Notes: a model not told the origin generated them from the letters alone. Positions 17,260 to 29,844 are shown, numbered from the stretch's first letter. The stretch is DNA of 64,000 nt from Cryptosporangium aurantiacum (GCF_900143005.1 NZ_FRCS01000017.1:62001-126000); one strand, 5' to 3'. A program made the numbers and translations.

Positions 17260-18024
17260 CTAACCTCCCCGCCGGATGCGGACGTCCGGGCGGCCGTCCG
17301 GGTCGATCGTCACGGTGGCCGTCACGCCGAACACGGCGGCGATCCGCTCCGGCGTCAGCACGTCGGCGGGCGTGCCCGCGGCCACCACACGACCGTCGGA
17401 CAGCAGCACGATCCGGTCGCAGTACTGGGCCGCGAGGTCGAGACCGTGCAGCGCGACGACGACCGTGACCGGGGCGGTCGCCAGGTTCTCCAGCAGCTCG
17501 AGCTGGTGCCGGATGTCCAGGTGGTTCGTCGGTTCGTCCAGCAGCAGAACGTCCGGATCCTGCAACAACGCACGGGCCAGGTCGACCCGTTGGCGCTCGC
17601 CGCCGGACAGCGACGACCAGGCCCGGCCGCCGTACCCGGGCAGCCCGGCGTCCGCCAGCGCGCGTTCGGTGCCCGCGACGTCGTCCCGGGTGACCGGCGC
17701 CAGCCGAGGGCGGTGCGGGATCCGGGCCAGCAGCAGCACGTCCCGCACCGTCAGATCCAGCTCCGCGGGCGTCTGCTGGGTGACCACCGCAACCGATCGC
17801 GCCACCGCCCGGCGGGGCAGCGACTCCCGATCCACCCCGTCCAGGCACACCCGTCCCCGCTCCGGACGCCGGAACCCGGCGAGCGTCCGCAGCAGCGTCG
17901 ACTTACCCGACCCGTTGGGTCCGAGCAGCCCGACCGTGCTCCCGCTCGGCGCTTCCAGGACGACGTCGCTCAGCAGCGAGCGTCCGCGCACCACGACGGT
18001 CAGGTCCGTACCGCTGACCCTCAC
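17260..18024 (-). CDS. ABC importer ATPase, FecE/BtuD type
   Basis: 254 residues: Walker A GLLGPNGSGKSTLLRTL near 34-50, Q-loop VVTQQTPAE, signature SSLSGGERQRVDLARALL, Walker B DVLLLDEPTNHLDI, and switch His in VALHGLDLA. Closest by pattern to ATPases of iron-chelate, haem and cobalamin importers. GTG 18024 overlaps the permease stop (GTGA). It is the last gene of the importer operon. Confidence 0.92.
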   Translation of the reverse strand: MRVSGTDLTVVVRGRSLLSDVVLEAPSGSTVGLLGPNGSGKSTLLRTLAGFRRPERGRVCLDGVDRESLPRRAVARSVAVVTQQTPAELDLTVRDVLLLARIPHRPRLAPVTRDDVAGTERALADAGLPGYGGRAWSSLSGGERQRVDLARALLQDPDVLLLDEPTNHLDIRHQLELLENLATAPVTVVVALHGLDLAAQYCDRIVLLSDGRVVAAGTPADVLTPERIAAVFGVTATVTIDPDGRPDVRIRRGG

Positions 18025-19031
18025 GACGCCACCCTCCGCCGCAGCAGCACCGCGAACGCGGGCACGCCGACCAGCGCGGTCACCACCCCCACCGGAACCT
18101 CCTGCGGCGCGAACACCGTGCGGGCCGCGGTGTCGGCCCAGATCAGGAAGATCGCACCGGTCAGCGCGCACGCCGGGAGCAGCAGCCGGTGGCGCGCGCC
18201 GACCAGCGCCCGGGCGGCGTGCGGAACCATCAGCCCCACGAACCCGATCGCGCCGCTGCTCGCCACCAGCACCGCGGCGAGCAGCGCGGTCGTGGTGAAC
18301 AGCAGCGCCCGGACACGGCCCGGCGCGAAGCCGAGCGACTGCGCGACGTCGGCGCCGTACGCGAACGCGTCCAGCGCCGGGGCCGCCGCCCAGCACACGA
18401 GCACCCCGGCGGCGCCGACGACCGCGCACAGCCCGACCGTCGGCCAGGACGCCGCCGCGAGCGACCCCAGCAGCCAGAACGTGACGCCGCGCGTGTTCTG
18501 GACGCTGGCGTCCGACACCACGATCAGGCTGGTCACCGCCGAGAACAGCTGCCCGGCCGCGACCCCGGCGAGCACGATCCGGTTCGGCTGCGTCCAGCGC
18601 GCACCGGCCAGCAGCAGCGTGACGCCGAACGCGACGACCGCCCCGGCGAACGCACCCACCGACAGCGCGGCCGCACCGGCGCCCCAGCCGAGCACGAGCA
18701 CCGCGACCGCTCCGGTGGACGCGCCGCCGGAGATACCCAGCAGGTACGGGTCGGCGAGCGGGTTCCGCGTCAGCGCCTGCAGGACGGCGCCGCACACCGC
18801 GAGGCCCGCCCCGACGAGCGCCGCCAGCAGCACCCGGGGCAGCCGCAGGTCCCAGACGATGCTGTCGGTCAGCAGCGGCAGCGGTGTCACCGGCAGGCCG
18901 GCCCTGGCCGACAGCGCGCGGAGCACCTCACGCGGCGACAGGTCGGCCACGCCGAGCGCGACCGCCCCCGCCACGCTCGCCACCAGGGCGACCACGGCGG
19001 CCCCGAGCCAGGCCGGGCCGCGCAGCGTCAT
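18021..19031 (-). CDS. ABC importer permease, FecCD/BtuC family
   Basis: 336 residues with about nine or ten hydrophobic helices. FecCD landmarks are LRLPRVLLAALVGAGLAVCG, QALTRNPLADPYLLGISGGA near 90-110 and GAIGFVGLMVPHAARALVG near 255. It forms a homodimeric channel for metal-chelate or corrinoid uptake. It overlaps the methyltransferase gene by four bases. Confidence 0.93.
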   Translation of the reverse strand: MTLRGPAWLGAAVVALVASVAGAVALGVADLSPREVLRALSARAGLPVTPLPLLTDSIVWDLRLPRVLLAALVGAGLAVCGAVLQALTRNPLADPYLLGISGGASTGAVAVLVLGWGAGAAALSVGAFAGAVVAFGVTLLLAGARWTQPNRIVLAGVAAGQLFSAVTSLIVVSDASVQNTRGVTFWLLGSLAAASWPTVGLCAVVGAAGVLVCWAAAPALDAFAYGADVAQSLGFAPGRVRALLFTTTALLAAVLVASSGAIGFVGLMVPHAARALVGARHRLLLPACALTGAIFLIWADTAARTVFAPQEVPVGVVTALVGVPAFAVLLRRRVAS

Positions 19032-19801
19032 CGGCGGGCAGCGACGACGTAGTCGTCCAGGTACTGCCAGACCGTGCCGACCTCGGCGAAACCCGCGGTG
19101 CGCAGCGCCGCCAGGTGCAGGTCGAGCGGGGCGTCGAGCTGCGGCGGACGGTCGGCGAACCGCTTCGCGCGGTCCTCGGCGAGGGCGTCCAGCGCCGGTT
19201 CTTTCCGAGCCTCCGCGTACCAGGCGTCGTAGTCGAGCGCACCGGCGGCGAACGCGGCCCGCTGGGTCTCCGCGTCGTGCTGCTCGGCAACCGCCCGCAG
19301 CGTCGGGGTGGTGTAGCGGAGGTGGTCGGCGTTGAGCAGCAGACCGCCCGGCCGGAGCACGCGGGCCGCCGCTGCGTAGACGCCGAGCAGTTGCGCCGGC
19401 GACAGCCAGTGCAGCGCGGTCGAGCTGACCACCGCGTCGAACGACGCTTCCCCGAGCGGGGCCTCCCCGACCAAGGCCTCCCCGACCGAGGACTCCCAGC
19501 CCGGTGCCACCAGGTCGACGTCGAGGACGCGCGCCCGATCGGCGGGAAGCGCACCGCGGGCGATCTCGAGCAGGATCGGGTCGTAGTCGAGCGCGACGAC
19601 CGTGGAGCCGGGCAGGCCGGTGAGCACCCGATCGGAGAGCGCACCAGGGCCGCAGGCCAGGTCGAGGACCCGGACCCCGGTGCCGAGATGGAGGCGGATG
19701 GTCTCCAGCATCACCGTGAAGCGCTGTTCGCGATGCGCCACGTAGGCGTCCTGCTGGGTGTCCCAGGCTCGTAACAGCGCGCGAGCGGCGTCCCTGTTCA
19801 T
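19028..19801 (-). CDS. Class I SAM-dependent methyltransferase in the ABC importer operon
   Basis: 257 residues. SAM motif I is VLDLACGPGALSDRVL near 45-60, acidic motif II VVALDYDP near 70 and motif IV FDAVVSSTALHWL. The short repeat GEALVGEAPLGEASF precedes motif IV. It sits between the binding-protein and permease genes with four-base overlaps on both sides, so it is certainly cotranscribed. Inference: it modifies the imported ligand or a precursor. Substrate is not predictable. Confidence 0.85.
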   Translation of the reverse strand: MNRDAARALLRAWDTQQDAYVAHREQRFTVMLETIRLHLGTGVRVLDLACGPGALSDRVLTGLPGSTVVALDYDPILLEIARGALPADRARVLDVDLVAPGWESSVGEALVGEAPLGEASFDAVVSSTALHWLSPAQLLGVYAAAARVLRPGGLLLNADHLRYTTPTLRAVAEQHDAETQRAAFAAGALDYDAWYAEARKEPALDALAEDRAKRFADRPPQLDAPLDLHLAALRTAGFAEVGTVWQYLDDYVVAARR

Positions 19802-20790
19802 CGGAGCACCGTCCGCAGGCCGGAACCGACCTGTTCGACGGCCTCGACGCTGCGGATCGACGGATCCATCGACGAGCCGGAGACCGTGACGAACCGGCCT
19901 TCGCGGACCGCGGTCAGCTTCGCGGTCGCGGGGTTCTGCCGCAGGTAGCGGATCTTGGACTCGGCGCTGTCGCCGTCGCCGCCGCGGGTCAGGTCGGCGA
20001 GCACGATGACGTCCGGGTCGCGGGTGGCGATCGTCTCCCAGCTGCCGGCGGGCCAGGTCTGGGTGGCGTCGGCGTAGACGTTCTCGAGTCCGAGCAGCGT
20101 GCTGATCGCGGCCGGGACGCCGTTCTGCCCGGCGACGTACGGCGTGCTGGTGCCCGAGTAGTACCAGAGTGCGGTGGTGCCCTGGGGCACGGCGGCGCTC
20201 TGCACGGCCGCGTCGAGGCGCTTCTGCTGGGCGGCGACCAGCGACGTGCCGCGGTCCGCGACGCCGAACAGCGTGGCGACCTCGCGGATCTCGGCGAACA
20301 GCCCCTCGAACGACATGCTCGCGTGTCCGTCGGCGGGCTTCTCGCAGGCGAACGGCGAGAGGTACGCCGGGATGCCGACCTTCGCGTGCTCGGCGCGCGG
20401 ACCCGCGGCGTCACCGGCGTAGGCCGAGGTGAACGTCGAGTACAGGAAGTCGGGCCGGGCCTGGAGCACGGACTCCCGCGACGGGTAGAGCTTCGCGAGC
20501 ACCGGCACCGACCGGTAGTCGTCGGCGAGCGCCGGCTGGACCGGATCGGTCTGGTACGAGGTGCCGACCATGCGGTCGGCGAGGCCGAGCGACAGCAGGA
20601 TCTCGGTCGCGTTCTGCTCCAGCGTGATGGCCCGCTGCGGGGGTGCGGCGACGCTCAACCGCTGACCGCAGTTGACGACGGACGTCGTGCCGCCGGCGGT
20701 GCTCGCGGCCGACTCGACCGCGGTGGTGCCGCCGCAGGCGGCCGTGGCCGCCAGCACGACCATCGCCGCCGTGATGAATCTGATTTTCAT
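19798..20790 (-). CDS. ABC importer substrate-binding lipoprotein, iron-chelate/cobalamin type
   Basis: 330 residues. A lipoprotein signal (MKIRFITAAMVVLAATAAC, lipobox Cys at 19) is followed by a class III binding-protein fold: PPQRAITLEQNATEILLSLGL, then SVPVLAKLYPSRESVLQARPDFLYS and DPDVIVLADL. It delivers a chelate to the FecCD-type permease. A coenzyme F420-0-type ligand has been proposed for some related actinobacterial cassettes and cannot be excluded. The operon order is lipoprotein, methyltransferase, permease, ATPase. Confidence 0.88.
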   Translation of the reverse strand: MKIRFITAAMVVLAATAACGGTTAVESAASTAGGTTSVVNCGQRLSVAAPPQRAITLEQNATEILLSLGLADRMVGTSYQTDPVQPALADDYRSVPVLAKLYPSRESVLQARPDFLYSTFTSAYAGDAAGPRAEHAKVGIPAYLSPFACEKPADGHASMSFEGLFAEIREVATLFGVADRGTSLVAAQQKRLDAAVQSAAVPQGTTALWYYSGTSTPYVAGQNGVPAAISTLLGLENVYADATQTWPAGSWETIATRDPDVIVLADLTRGGDGDSAESKIRYLRQNPATAKLTAVREGRFVTVSGSSMDPSIRSVEAVEQVGSGLRTVLR

Positions 20791-20805
20791 GTTCGAGAAG
20801 CTAGC

Positions 20806-20988
20806 TCACGCCGAACTCCTCGCCGACGCCGGGGTGCGTTTGGGCTTCGCGAGACCCGCGACGACGAACTGCGCGAACTCCGCGGCGATCTCGGGCGCCT
20901 GCGGCAGGGTCTTGCCGCGGATCAGCCGGGCGTGGGTCTCGGCCATGTCGTGCAGTCGCTGCGCGGCCGGAGCGTAGGTTGGCGTCAC
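20806..20988 (-). CDS. Possible 60-residue protein upstream of the importer operon
   Basis: A GTG at 20988 opens 60 codons with strong genome-typical third-position bias and a plausible helical protein (AAQRLHDMAETHARLIRGKT, PEIAAEFAQFVVAGLAKPK). It ends 15 bases before the lipoprotein ATG and would be the first gene of that operon. It resembles nothing I recognise. It could also be the remnant of a longer gene. Its start lies 28 bp from the divergent MaoC gene, which leaves little promoter room. Confidence 0.4.
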   Translation of the reverse strand: MTPTYAPAAQRLHDMAETHARLIRGKTLPQAPEIAAEFAQFVVAGLAKPKRTPASARSSA

Positions 20989-21016
20989 CGTCCGCGCAGA
21001 TCCACCGGAGCCGCCC

Positions 21017-21478
21017 GTGACCGAGCACCCGATCCTCCACCCCGGGCTGACGTGGGAGGAGATGGACGGCCTCACGTTCCGGACCGGTCGCCGCACGCTG
21101 ACCGAGGCCGACCTCGTGCAGTTCGTCGGCTGGGCGGGCTTCGTCGAGCCGCTGTTCCTCGACGCCGAGCACGCCGCGGAGGCCGGTTACGCCGGACGGT
21201 TGGTGCCCGGTGCGCTGGTGTACAGCGTGGCGGAGGGCCTGGTCATGCAGTCCGGCGCGATCAACGGCACCGGGCTGGCGTTCCTCGGCATGGAGCTCAC
21301 CGTCAAGCGGCCGACGTTCGTCGGCGACACGCTGTACGCGGTGGTGCGGACGCTGGAGGTGCGGCCGTCGAGCAAGCCGGGGCGCGGCGTCGTGCGGGCC
21401 GAGGTCAGCGTGCTCAATCAGCGGGACGAGGAGGTCCTGGTCTACACGCCGGTGCGGCTGGTGCGCGGCCGCGACTAG
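21017..21478 (+). CDS. MaoC-like (R)-hydratase family protein
   Basis: 153 residues, one hot-dog fold: GLTFRTGRRTLTEADLVQFVGWAGF, then DAEHAAEAGYAGRLVPGALVYSVAEGL. The hydratase motif is partly changed: family members usually have D-x4-H in Y/FxNxxHxD/N, whereas here the segment reads LFLDAEHAAEA. It may hydrate an enoyl-CoA or act on another thioester. GTG 21017 follows GGAG by six bases. Confidence 0.8.
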   Translation: MTEHPILHPGLTWEEMDGLTFRTGRRTLTEADLVQFVGWAGFVEPLFLDAEHAAEAGYAGRLVPGALVYSVAEGLVMQSGAINGTGLAFLGMELTVKRPTFVGDTLYAVVRTLEVRPSSKPGRGVVRAEVSVLNQRDEEVLVYTPVRLVRGRD

Positions 21479-21483
21479 ACACG

Positions 21484-21522
21484 GGCGAGCCCGGCCGATC
21501 GTACGGATCGGCCGGGCTCGCC
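21484..21522. terminator. Bidirectional hairpin terminator
   Basis: Perfect 17-bp inverted repeat (21484-21500 against 21506-21522) with loop GTACG, centred between the convergent MaoC-like gene and katG. Confidence 0.85.
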
Positions 21523-21535
21523 GGGGAACTGCTGA

Positions 21536-25197
<3,662 letters not shown>

Positions 25198-25238
25198 CGT
25201 GGCGAGCAATCACAGCGGCCTACGCCCAGGAGAAACGC

Positions 25239-25592
25239 ATGCGCTCGCTCCGCATCACGACCAACCTCCCCGTGGCTGACATCGACGAAGCGAAGAGCTT
25301 CTACGCCGACTTTCTCGGGCTGAAGACCGAGGAGTTCAACCTGGGATGGGTGGCCCGCTACGCGTCTCCCGACAGCGATGCGCACGTCCAACTGGTGACC
25401 GGCGACGCGACCGCCCCCGAGGACTCGGTCATCTCCGTGCACACCGACGACCTCGAAGGCGCGTACGCCGAAGCCCAGCGGCAGGGGTACGAAATCGTCC
25501 ACCCCCTCACCACCGAGGCGTGGGGCGTCCGCCGGTTCTTCGTCCGCGCACCGGACGGAAACGTCATCAACATCGTCGGCCACAAGGACTGA
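25239..25592 (+). CDS. VOC (glyoxalase/bleomycin-resistance fold) protein
   Basis: 117 residues, a single two-module VOC domain: RITTNLPVADIDEAKSFYADFLGLK, then DSVISVHTDDLEGAYAEAQRQGYEIV and RRFFVRAPDGNVINIVGH. The reduced set of metal-ligand candidates makes a binding or resistance role as likely as catalysis. ATG 25239 follows CAGGAGAAACGC. It is 41 bp after the YdcF-like gene on the same strand. Confidence 0.85.
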   Translation: MRSLRITTNLPVADIDEAKSFYADFLGLKTEEFNLGWVARYASPDSDAHVQLVTGDATAPEDSVISVHTDDLEGAYAEAQRQGYEIVHPLTTEAWGVRRFFVRAPDGNVINIVGHKD

Positions 25593-25620
25593 ACGCGGTC
25601 GCACGCATGCCCGGCGCCCG

Positions 25621-26319
25621 TCAGGCCTCGACCGGGGCCGCGAGCAGGTCGGCGAGTTCCGCGGGGCGGCTGAGCGCGACGCAGTGGCTCGCCGCGATCT
25701 CGTCGATCGGCACGTCACCGAGGCGTTCGGTGACGACGCGGCGCAGATAGGCAGCCGGGAAGAACCGATCCTCGGTGCACAGCACGAACCGGGTCGGCAC
25801 GTCCGGCCAGGCGTCGAGCGGCCACGGCCGGCCGGACGCCGTCGGCGACGGGTGCGCCCGCTCGCGGCTGAGCGCCAGCGCGGCGAGCTCGCGGGGAACG
25901 TCCTGGTAGAACGAGACGTACGGGTCGCTGTTGCCGGTGAGCCCGCCGTCCACGGCGGCCTGGGCACGGACCGCCTCGGTGTACCCGGTGGCGCTCCACC
26001 ACTGGTCGGGTGGCTCTCCGGGGGCGGCGACCATGCCGGCCACCAGCACCAGCGCCCGGACCGGGCGACGCGCGGCGACCAGCGGAGCGGTGAACGCGCC
26101 GAAGGACTGTCCGACGACCACGAGATCGCGATTCGTGTCCAGAATGGGGTCCGCCGCGTCGACAACGGCGTCGGCGTAGTCGTCGAGGGTCAGCGCGTCG
26201 TCGTCGCCCGGCAGATCCGGCGCGACGACGTCGTGCCCGCGACGGCGAAGCTCTTCCTCGACCAGATGCCAGTACCAGCCGGTATCGCCGGCACCGTGGA
26301 TCAACGCGAACGCACTCAC
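25621..26319 (-). CDS. Alpha/beta hydrolase
   Basis: 232 residues. FALIHGAGDTGWYWH gives the oxyanion loop at residue 4 onward, VVVGQSFGAFTAPLVAARR the nucleophile elbow (Ser in GQSFG), and ASHCVALSRPAELA the catalytic His region. It resembles the small esterase group that includes plant methylesterase-like proteins. GTG 26319 marks the family start; upstream codons are a shadow frame. Monocistronic. Confidence 0.85.
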   Translation of the reverse strand: MSAFALIHGAGDTGWYWHLVEEELRRRGHDVVAPDLPGDDDALTLDDYADAVVDAADPILDTNRDLVVVGQSFGAFTAPLVAARRPVRALVLVAGMVAAPGEPPDQWWSATGYTEAVRAQAAVDGGLTGNSDPYVSFYQDVPRELAALALSRERAHPSPTASGRPWPLDAWPDVPTRFVLCTEDRFFPAAYLRRVVTERLGDVPIDEIAASHCVALSRPAELADLLAAPVEA

Positions 26320-26396
26320 ACCGAGATTCCTTCCGCCGGACTCCGACGCGCGGACCCGCGCCGGTTCGGGCCCGGCCTCGTTAGGTGGTGAATCCG

Positions 26397-27203
26397 ATGT
26401 TCGACGACAGCGAATCCATTTCGGACGCCGATCTCGTGCGCGAGCAGTACTCCGACCACCGCCGCCTCGCTGCCCGCCAGGCCCTGTGGCGGCTGGAGCC
26501 CGGACCGCCCCTGGTCGACACGGTCCTCCGGACCGCCGCGGTACAGGACACCGAGACGATCCTCGACATCGGATGCGGCAACGGCGCCCTTCTTGCCGCG
26601 CTTCGCGCCCGAGGGCACGCCGGAACGCTGATCGGCGTGGACCTCTCCGCCGGGATGGCACGAACAGCGGCCACCCACGCGCCCGTCGCGATCGCCGACG
26701 TGCAGGCGCTGCCGGTGCGGTCGGCGTCCGTCGACGTCGCGATGAGCCTGCACGTCCTCTACCACGTGCCCGATCTGGACCGGGCCGCCGCCGAGCTCCG
26801 CCGGGTGGTGAAGCCCGGCGGCCGCGCGATGATCGCCACCAACGGCGCCGGCCACACGTCCGAGCTGAAACAGGTCCTCGCGACCGCCGCCGACCGGGTC
26901 GCCGGCGTCCGGAGGGACCCGGACCGGGAGGTCCGCCGATTCGACACGCTGCGGGCCCGGGACCTCTTCGGCACGGTCTTCGACGCGGTGGCCGTGATCG
27001 ACGCGGGGCGATCGTTCGCGGTCCACGACCCCGACGTCGTCGGCGACTACCTGGCCAGCTGGTCGCCGAGGTCGGTCGGGATGCGGGCCGGACCCGCCTG
27101 GGACGCCGTGGTCGCCGAGGCCCGCGCGCTGATCCGGACGCAGGTGAGCGACCACGGAGCGTTTATGGTCACGAGCCGCGCCGCGATCCTGCGCTGTACG
27201 TAG
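26397..27203 (+). CDS. Class I SAM-dependent methyltransferase
   Basis: 268 residues. SAM motifs ETILDIGCGNGALLAALRARGH near 45-65, LIGVDLSAGM, IADVQALPVRSASVDVAMSLHVLYHV, and LRRVVKPGGRAMIATNG. Typical of small-molecule methyltransferases of the UbiE/type 11 group. ATG 26397 has AGGTGG eight bases upstream; the in-frame GTG at 26385 is the alternative. Its 3' end overlaps the convergent exporter gene by 35 bp. Confidence 0.86.
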   Translation: MFDDSESISDADLVREQYSDHRRLAARQALWRLEPGPPLVDTVLRTAAVQDTETILDIGCGNGALLAALRARGHAGTLIGVDLSAGMARTAATHAPVAIADVQALPVRSASVDVAMSLHVLYHVPDLDRAAAELRRVVKPGGRAMIATNGAGHTSELKQVLATAADRVAGVRRDPDREVRRFDTLRARDLFGTVFDAVAVIDAGRSFAVHDPDVVGDYLASWSPRSVGMRAGPAWDAVVAEARALIRTQVSDHGAFMVTSRAAILRCT

Positions 27204-28065
27204 GAACCCCGCCGTCCGGTTCGGGTGACCGTTCCCGGTGGAGCGCCACCCCCGCGACCACCAGGAGCACCCCGACGATCTCGGTGGCGGTCGGGATCTG
27301 GGTGAGCACGAGGACGCCGACGAGCGTGGCCGTCGCCGGCAGCAGCGACACCATGAGCGCATACGTAGCGCGGGGCAGGCGGGCCATCGCGAGTTGGTCA
27401 CTCACGTACGGGATCACCGACGAGCAGATCCCCACGCCGACGGCCGCGGCCAGCACGATCGGATCGCCGAAAGCCGGTGCGGCCTGCCGGATGCCCAGCG
27501 GCAGGGCGATCACCGCGGCGATCAGCATGGAGAGCGCGAGGCCGTCGATGCCGGCGACCTGCCGGCTGCGGGCGACGCGGTGCCCGAGGACGATGTAGAG
27601 CGCGAACAGCACGGCGTTGGCGGCGGCGTACGCGATGCCGAGCGGCTCGGCGACCAGGCGGACGTCGGTGAGCAGGTACACCCCTCCGACGGCGGCGACC
27701 AGCGCGACGATGTTCCGGCCGGTGCGCGCGGCCACCGCGGCCAGCAGGATGACGGGCAGGAACTCGATGGCGGCGACCGTGCCGAGCGGAAGCCGGTCGA
27801 TCGCCAGGTAGAAGACGCTGTTCATCGCCGCCAGCACGGCGGCCCAGGCGGTCAGCAGCCATCGCGTCGGCCGGTCGAGGCACCGCCAGACCCGCCACGG
27901 CCGACGCCAGGCGGCGAACACGACCGCGGCGGACGCGATCCGCAACCACGCCACGCCCAGGGCGTCGATACGCGCGAACAGCAGCACCGCGAACGCCGGT
28001 CCGAGGTAGTGGAACACCGCGCTCACCACGAAGTACACGTGCGGCGGCACCCGGCGCGTTTCCAC
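27169..28065 (-). CDS. EamA-family (RhtA-like) transporter
   Basis: 298 residues with ten hydrophobic segments in two EamA repeats (VYFVVSAVFHYLGPAFAVLLF; WLLTAWAAVLAAMNSVFYLAI; LLVVAGVALH). Related proteins export amino acids such as threonine and homoserine. GTG 28065 is preferred over ATG 28101 because the intervening twelve codons contain AGA, CTT and GAT, unlike the rest of the gene. It is divergent from an Lrp-type gene, the usual regulator of amino-acid exporters. Confidence 0.85.
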   Translation of the reverse strand: METRRVPPHVYFVVSAVFHYLGPAFAVLLFARIDALGVAWLRIASAAVVFAAWRRPWRVWRCLDRPTRWLLTAWAAVLAAMNSVFYLAIDRLPLGTVAAIEFLPVILLAAVAARTGRNIVALVAAVGGVYLLTDVRLVAEPLGIAYAAANAVLFALYIVLGHRVARSRQVAGIDGLALSMLIAAVIALPLGIRQAAPAFGDPIVLAAAVGVGICSSVIPYVSDQLAMARLPRATYALMVSLLPATATLVGVLVLTQIPTATEIVGVLLVVAGVALHRERSPEPDGGVPTYSAGSRRGS

Positions 28066-28130
28066 GCCTCTATCGTCGAGAAGGCGGAACCGCAGTGCCA
28101 TACGCGATCGAAGGCAAAGGAGCGCGATTC

Positions 28131-28625
28131 ATGGCTCTTCGGAAGGCACGGCCGCCGTCCGGGCCACCGGACGGAAAGTCACTGCTGGACGACGTCAACC
28201 GGCGGCTGCTGGACGCTCTCAGCAGCGACCCGCGGGCCAGCGCCGCCGAACTGGCTCGCCGGGTCGGAATGTCGGCGCCCGCCGTCCGGGAGCGCCTGGC
28301 CCGCCTCGAGCAGGCCGGTGTGATCCGGGGCTACCGCCTCGACATCGACCCGGCCGCGATCGGTCTGCCGGTCGCGGCCTGGGTGCGGATCCGGCCCGGC
28401 CCCGGGCAGCTTCCCAAGATCGCCGAGCTGGCCGCCCGCACGCCCCAGGTCAGCGAGTGTCACCGGATCTCCGGCGAGGACTGCTTCCTCCTCAAGGTGC
28501 ACGTGCCACACCTCGAGGACCTCGAAGCCGTCCTCGACCAGTTCCTGCTCCACGGTCAGACGCACAGCTCGCTCGTGGTGTCCACACCGATTCCACCCCG
28601 CACCCCCGCCGCCCCATGCCCATGA
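28131..28625 (+). CDS. Lrp/AsnC-family regulator
   Basis: 164 residues: helix-turn-helix DVNRRLLDALSSDPRASAAELARRVGMSAPAVRERL near 20-55 and the RAM ligand-binding domain (PVAAWVRIRPGPGQLPKIAELAARTPQVSECHRISGEDCFLLKV, split here by function). ATG 28131 has AAAGGAG eight bases upstream. It is divergent from the EamA exporter, so it probably controls that gene in response to an amino acid. Confidence 0.9.
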   Translation: MALRKARPPSGPPDGKSLLDDVNRRLLDALSSDPRASAAELARRVGMSAPAVRERLARLEQAGVIRGYRLDIDPAAIGLPVAAWVRIRPGPGQLPKIAELAARTPQVSECHRISGEDCFLLKVHVPHLEDLEAVLDQFLLHGQTHSSLVVSTPIPPRTPAAPCP

Positions 28626-28786
28626 TCGCAGCGCCGCCGAGCACGGCGTCCTCGTCGCACGGAGCGTCGGCAGCGAGCAGCTGCGCCATCACCTCGACCC
28701 GGTCGCAGTCGCGTGCGGCCGCGGCCAGGGAAGGTTCAGCGGCCGCCAGCCGGAACGCGGTTGGCCGAACGGTCCGCGCGGAAGAG

Positions 28787-29794
28787 TCAGCCGCGGTCGG
28801 TCGCTGCCGCGTGATGCCTTCCCCGGTGGCCGGAGACAGTGATCGCCAGCGACAGCAGCCCCAGCGTCAGGACGGTCAGCACGACGCTGACCGTCGACCG
28901 CTCGAACCAGATCGGGACGGCCAGCGGGTCGCCGTGGGAGAGCCGGACGCCGAACCCGATGATCGGGTCCACGGCGAGCAGCACCAGCGGTGGCAGCACC
29001 GCCGGGAGAACCCACGCGGCCCGCGCGTCCCGCCGGACCAGCAGGTGGATCGCGACCGCTACCGCCGCGACCAGCAGCAGCGTCGCCACCCGCGCGAAGA
29101 CCGACGGCGCGAGCGTCGCGTAGGTCCAGCCGCTGCCCCATCCCCCGGACACACCGAGCGGCACGAGCGCCGCGAGGAGCGGCATCCACCGCACCACCCG
29201 CCCCGGCCGGGTCGGCACGGCCAGCGCGAGGAACCCGAGCGCCAGGTGCGGCACGAGCGCGACCAGCGACGGCACGGAGGGGTTGCCCCACATCTGGTAC
29301 GGCTCCCAGGCGCCGGTGACCGCCATGCCGACCGGTCGCGCAGCGGCGATCAGCACGACCGCCACGCCGACCAGCCACCGGCACCACCGTCCGGGCCGGA
29401 GCGCGAACAGGGCCGCCGCCCCCAGCCACGCCGTCCAGGCGACCCCCGCCAACGTGCGAAACGGCCCGAACGCGTGCCCGGCGCGGTGGTGGGCCGGCGG
29501 CGAGGCCAGCTCGATTCCCAGCAGCCAGACGGTGGACAGGATCGACCCGGCAGCCAGCGCGAGGACCGCGGCGATCGACACCCCGCCCGGCAGCCCGGAC
29601 GCCTCCCGGGCCCGCAGGCGCGCCCGGGCGCCGCCGGCCAGGACGTCGGCGGCGTCCCGCAGATCGGGCCACCTCCGGTCCGGCCCGACGGTGTCCAGAT
29701 AGGTGTCGACCAGCTCGTCGCCACGCGCGGCGCGGTAGTGCGCCGGATAGGCCCGGAGCAGTCGCCGATATCGTCGTTCGAGCCGTCCGCTCAC
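28787..29794 (-). CDS. Multi-helix membrane protein with PadR-partner type N-terminus
   Basis: 335 residues. The N-terminal 65 residues are soluble (MSGRLERRYRRLLRAYPAHY, DAADVLAGG), a prefix common in membrane proteins encoded after PadR regulators. About eight transmembrane helices follow (VSIAAVLALAAGSILSTVWLL, SVVLTVLTLGLLSLAI among them). Function unknown. GTG 29794 overlaps the stop of a 14-codon upstream reading frame. No PadR gene is present although its type of operator is (29845-29865). Confidence 0.75.
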   Translation of the reverse strand: MSGRLERRYRRLLRAYPAHYRAARGDELVDTYLDTVGPDRRWPDLRDAADVLAGGARARLRAREASGLPGGVSIAAVLALAAGSILSTVWLLGIELASPPAHHRAGHAFGPFRTLAGVAWTAWLGAAALFALRPGRWCRWLVGVAVVLIAAARPVGMAVTGAWEPYQMWGNPSVPSLVALVPHLALGFLALAVPTRPGRVVRWMPLLAALVPLGVSGGWGSGWTYATLAPSVFARVATLLLVAAVAVAIHLLVRRDARAAWVLPAVLPPLVLLAVDPIIGFGVRLSHGDPLAVPIWFERSTVSVVLTVLTLGLLSLAITVSGHRGRHHAAATDRG

Positions 29795-29835
29795 GCGAGA
29801 TCACCCGCCGGCCACACGTTCCGAAGGAGCGTCAT
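29791..29835 (-). CDS. 14-codon leader peptide or remnant of a deleted gene
   Basis: ATG 29835 opens MTLLRNVWPAGDLA and stops on the GTGA that starts the membrane-protein gene. A TATATT box lies seven bases before the ATG, so a leaderless start is likely. Coupling would bring ribosomes to the downstream gene. It may be the fused ends of a lost padR gene; this is inference. Confidence 0.4.
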   Translation of the reverse strand: MTLLRNVWPAGDLA

Positions 29836-29844
29836 GGCGAGCAA

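Noticed and set aside
28492-28692. Possible minus-strand gene or pseudogene (MAQLLAADAPCDEDAVLGG) in the gap after the first Lrp gene
   Set aside because: The frame overlaps the Lrp 3' end, has no ribosome site, and matches no family I recognise; the gap 28626-28786 holds nothing I can support.
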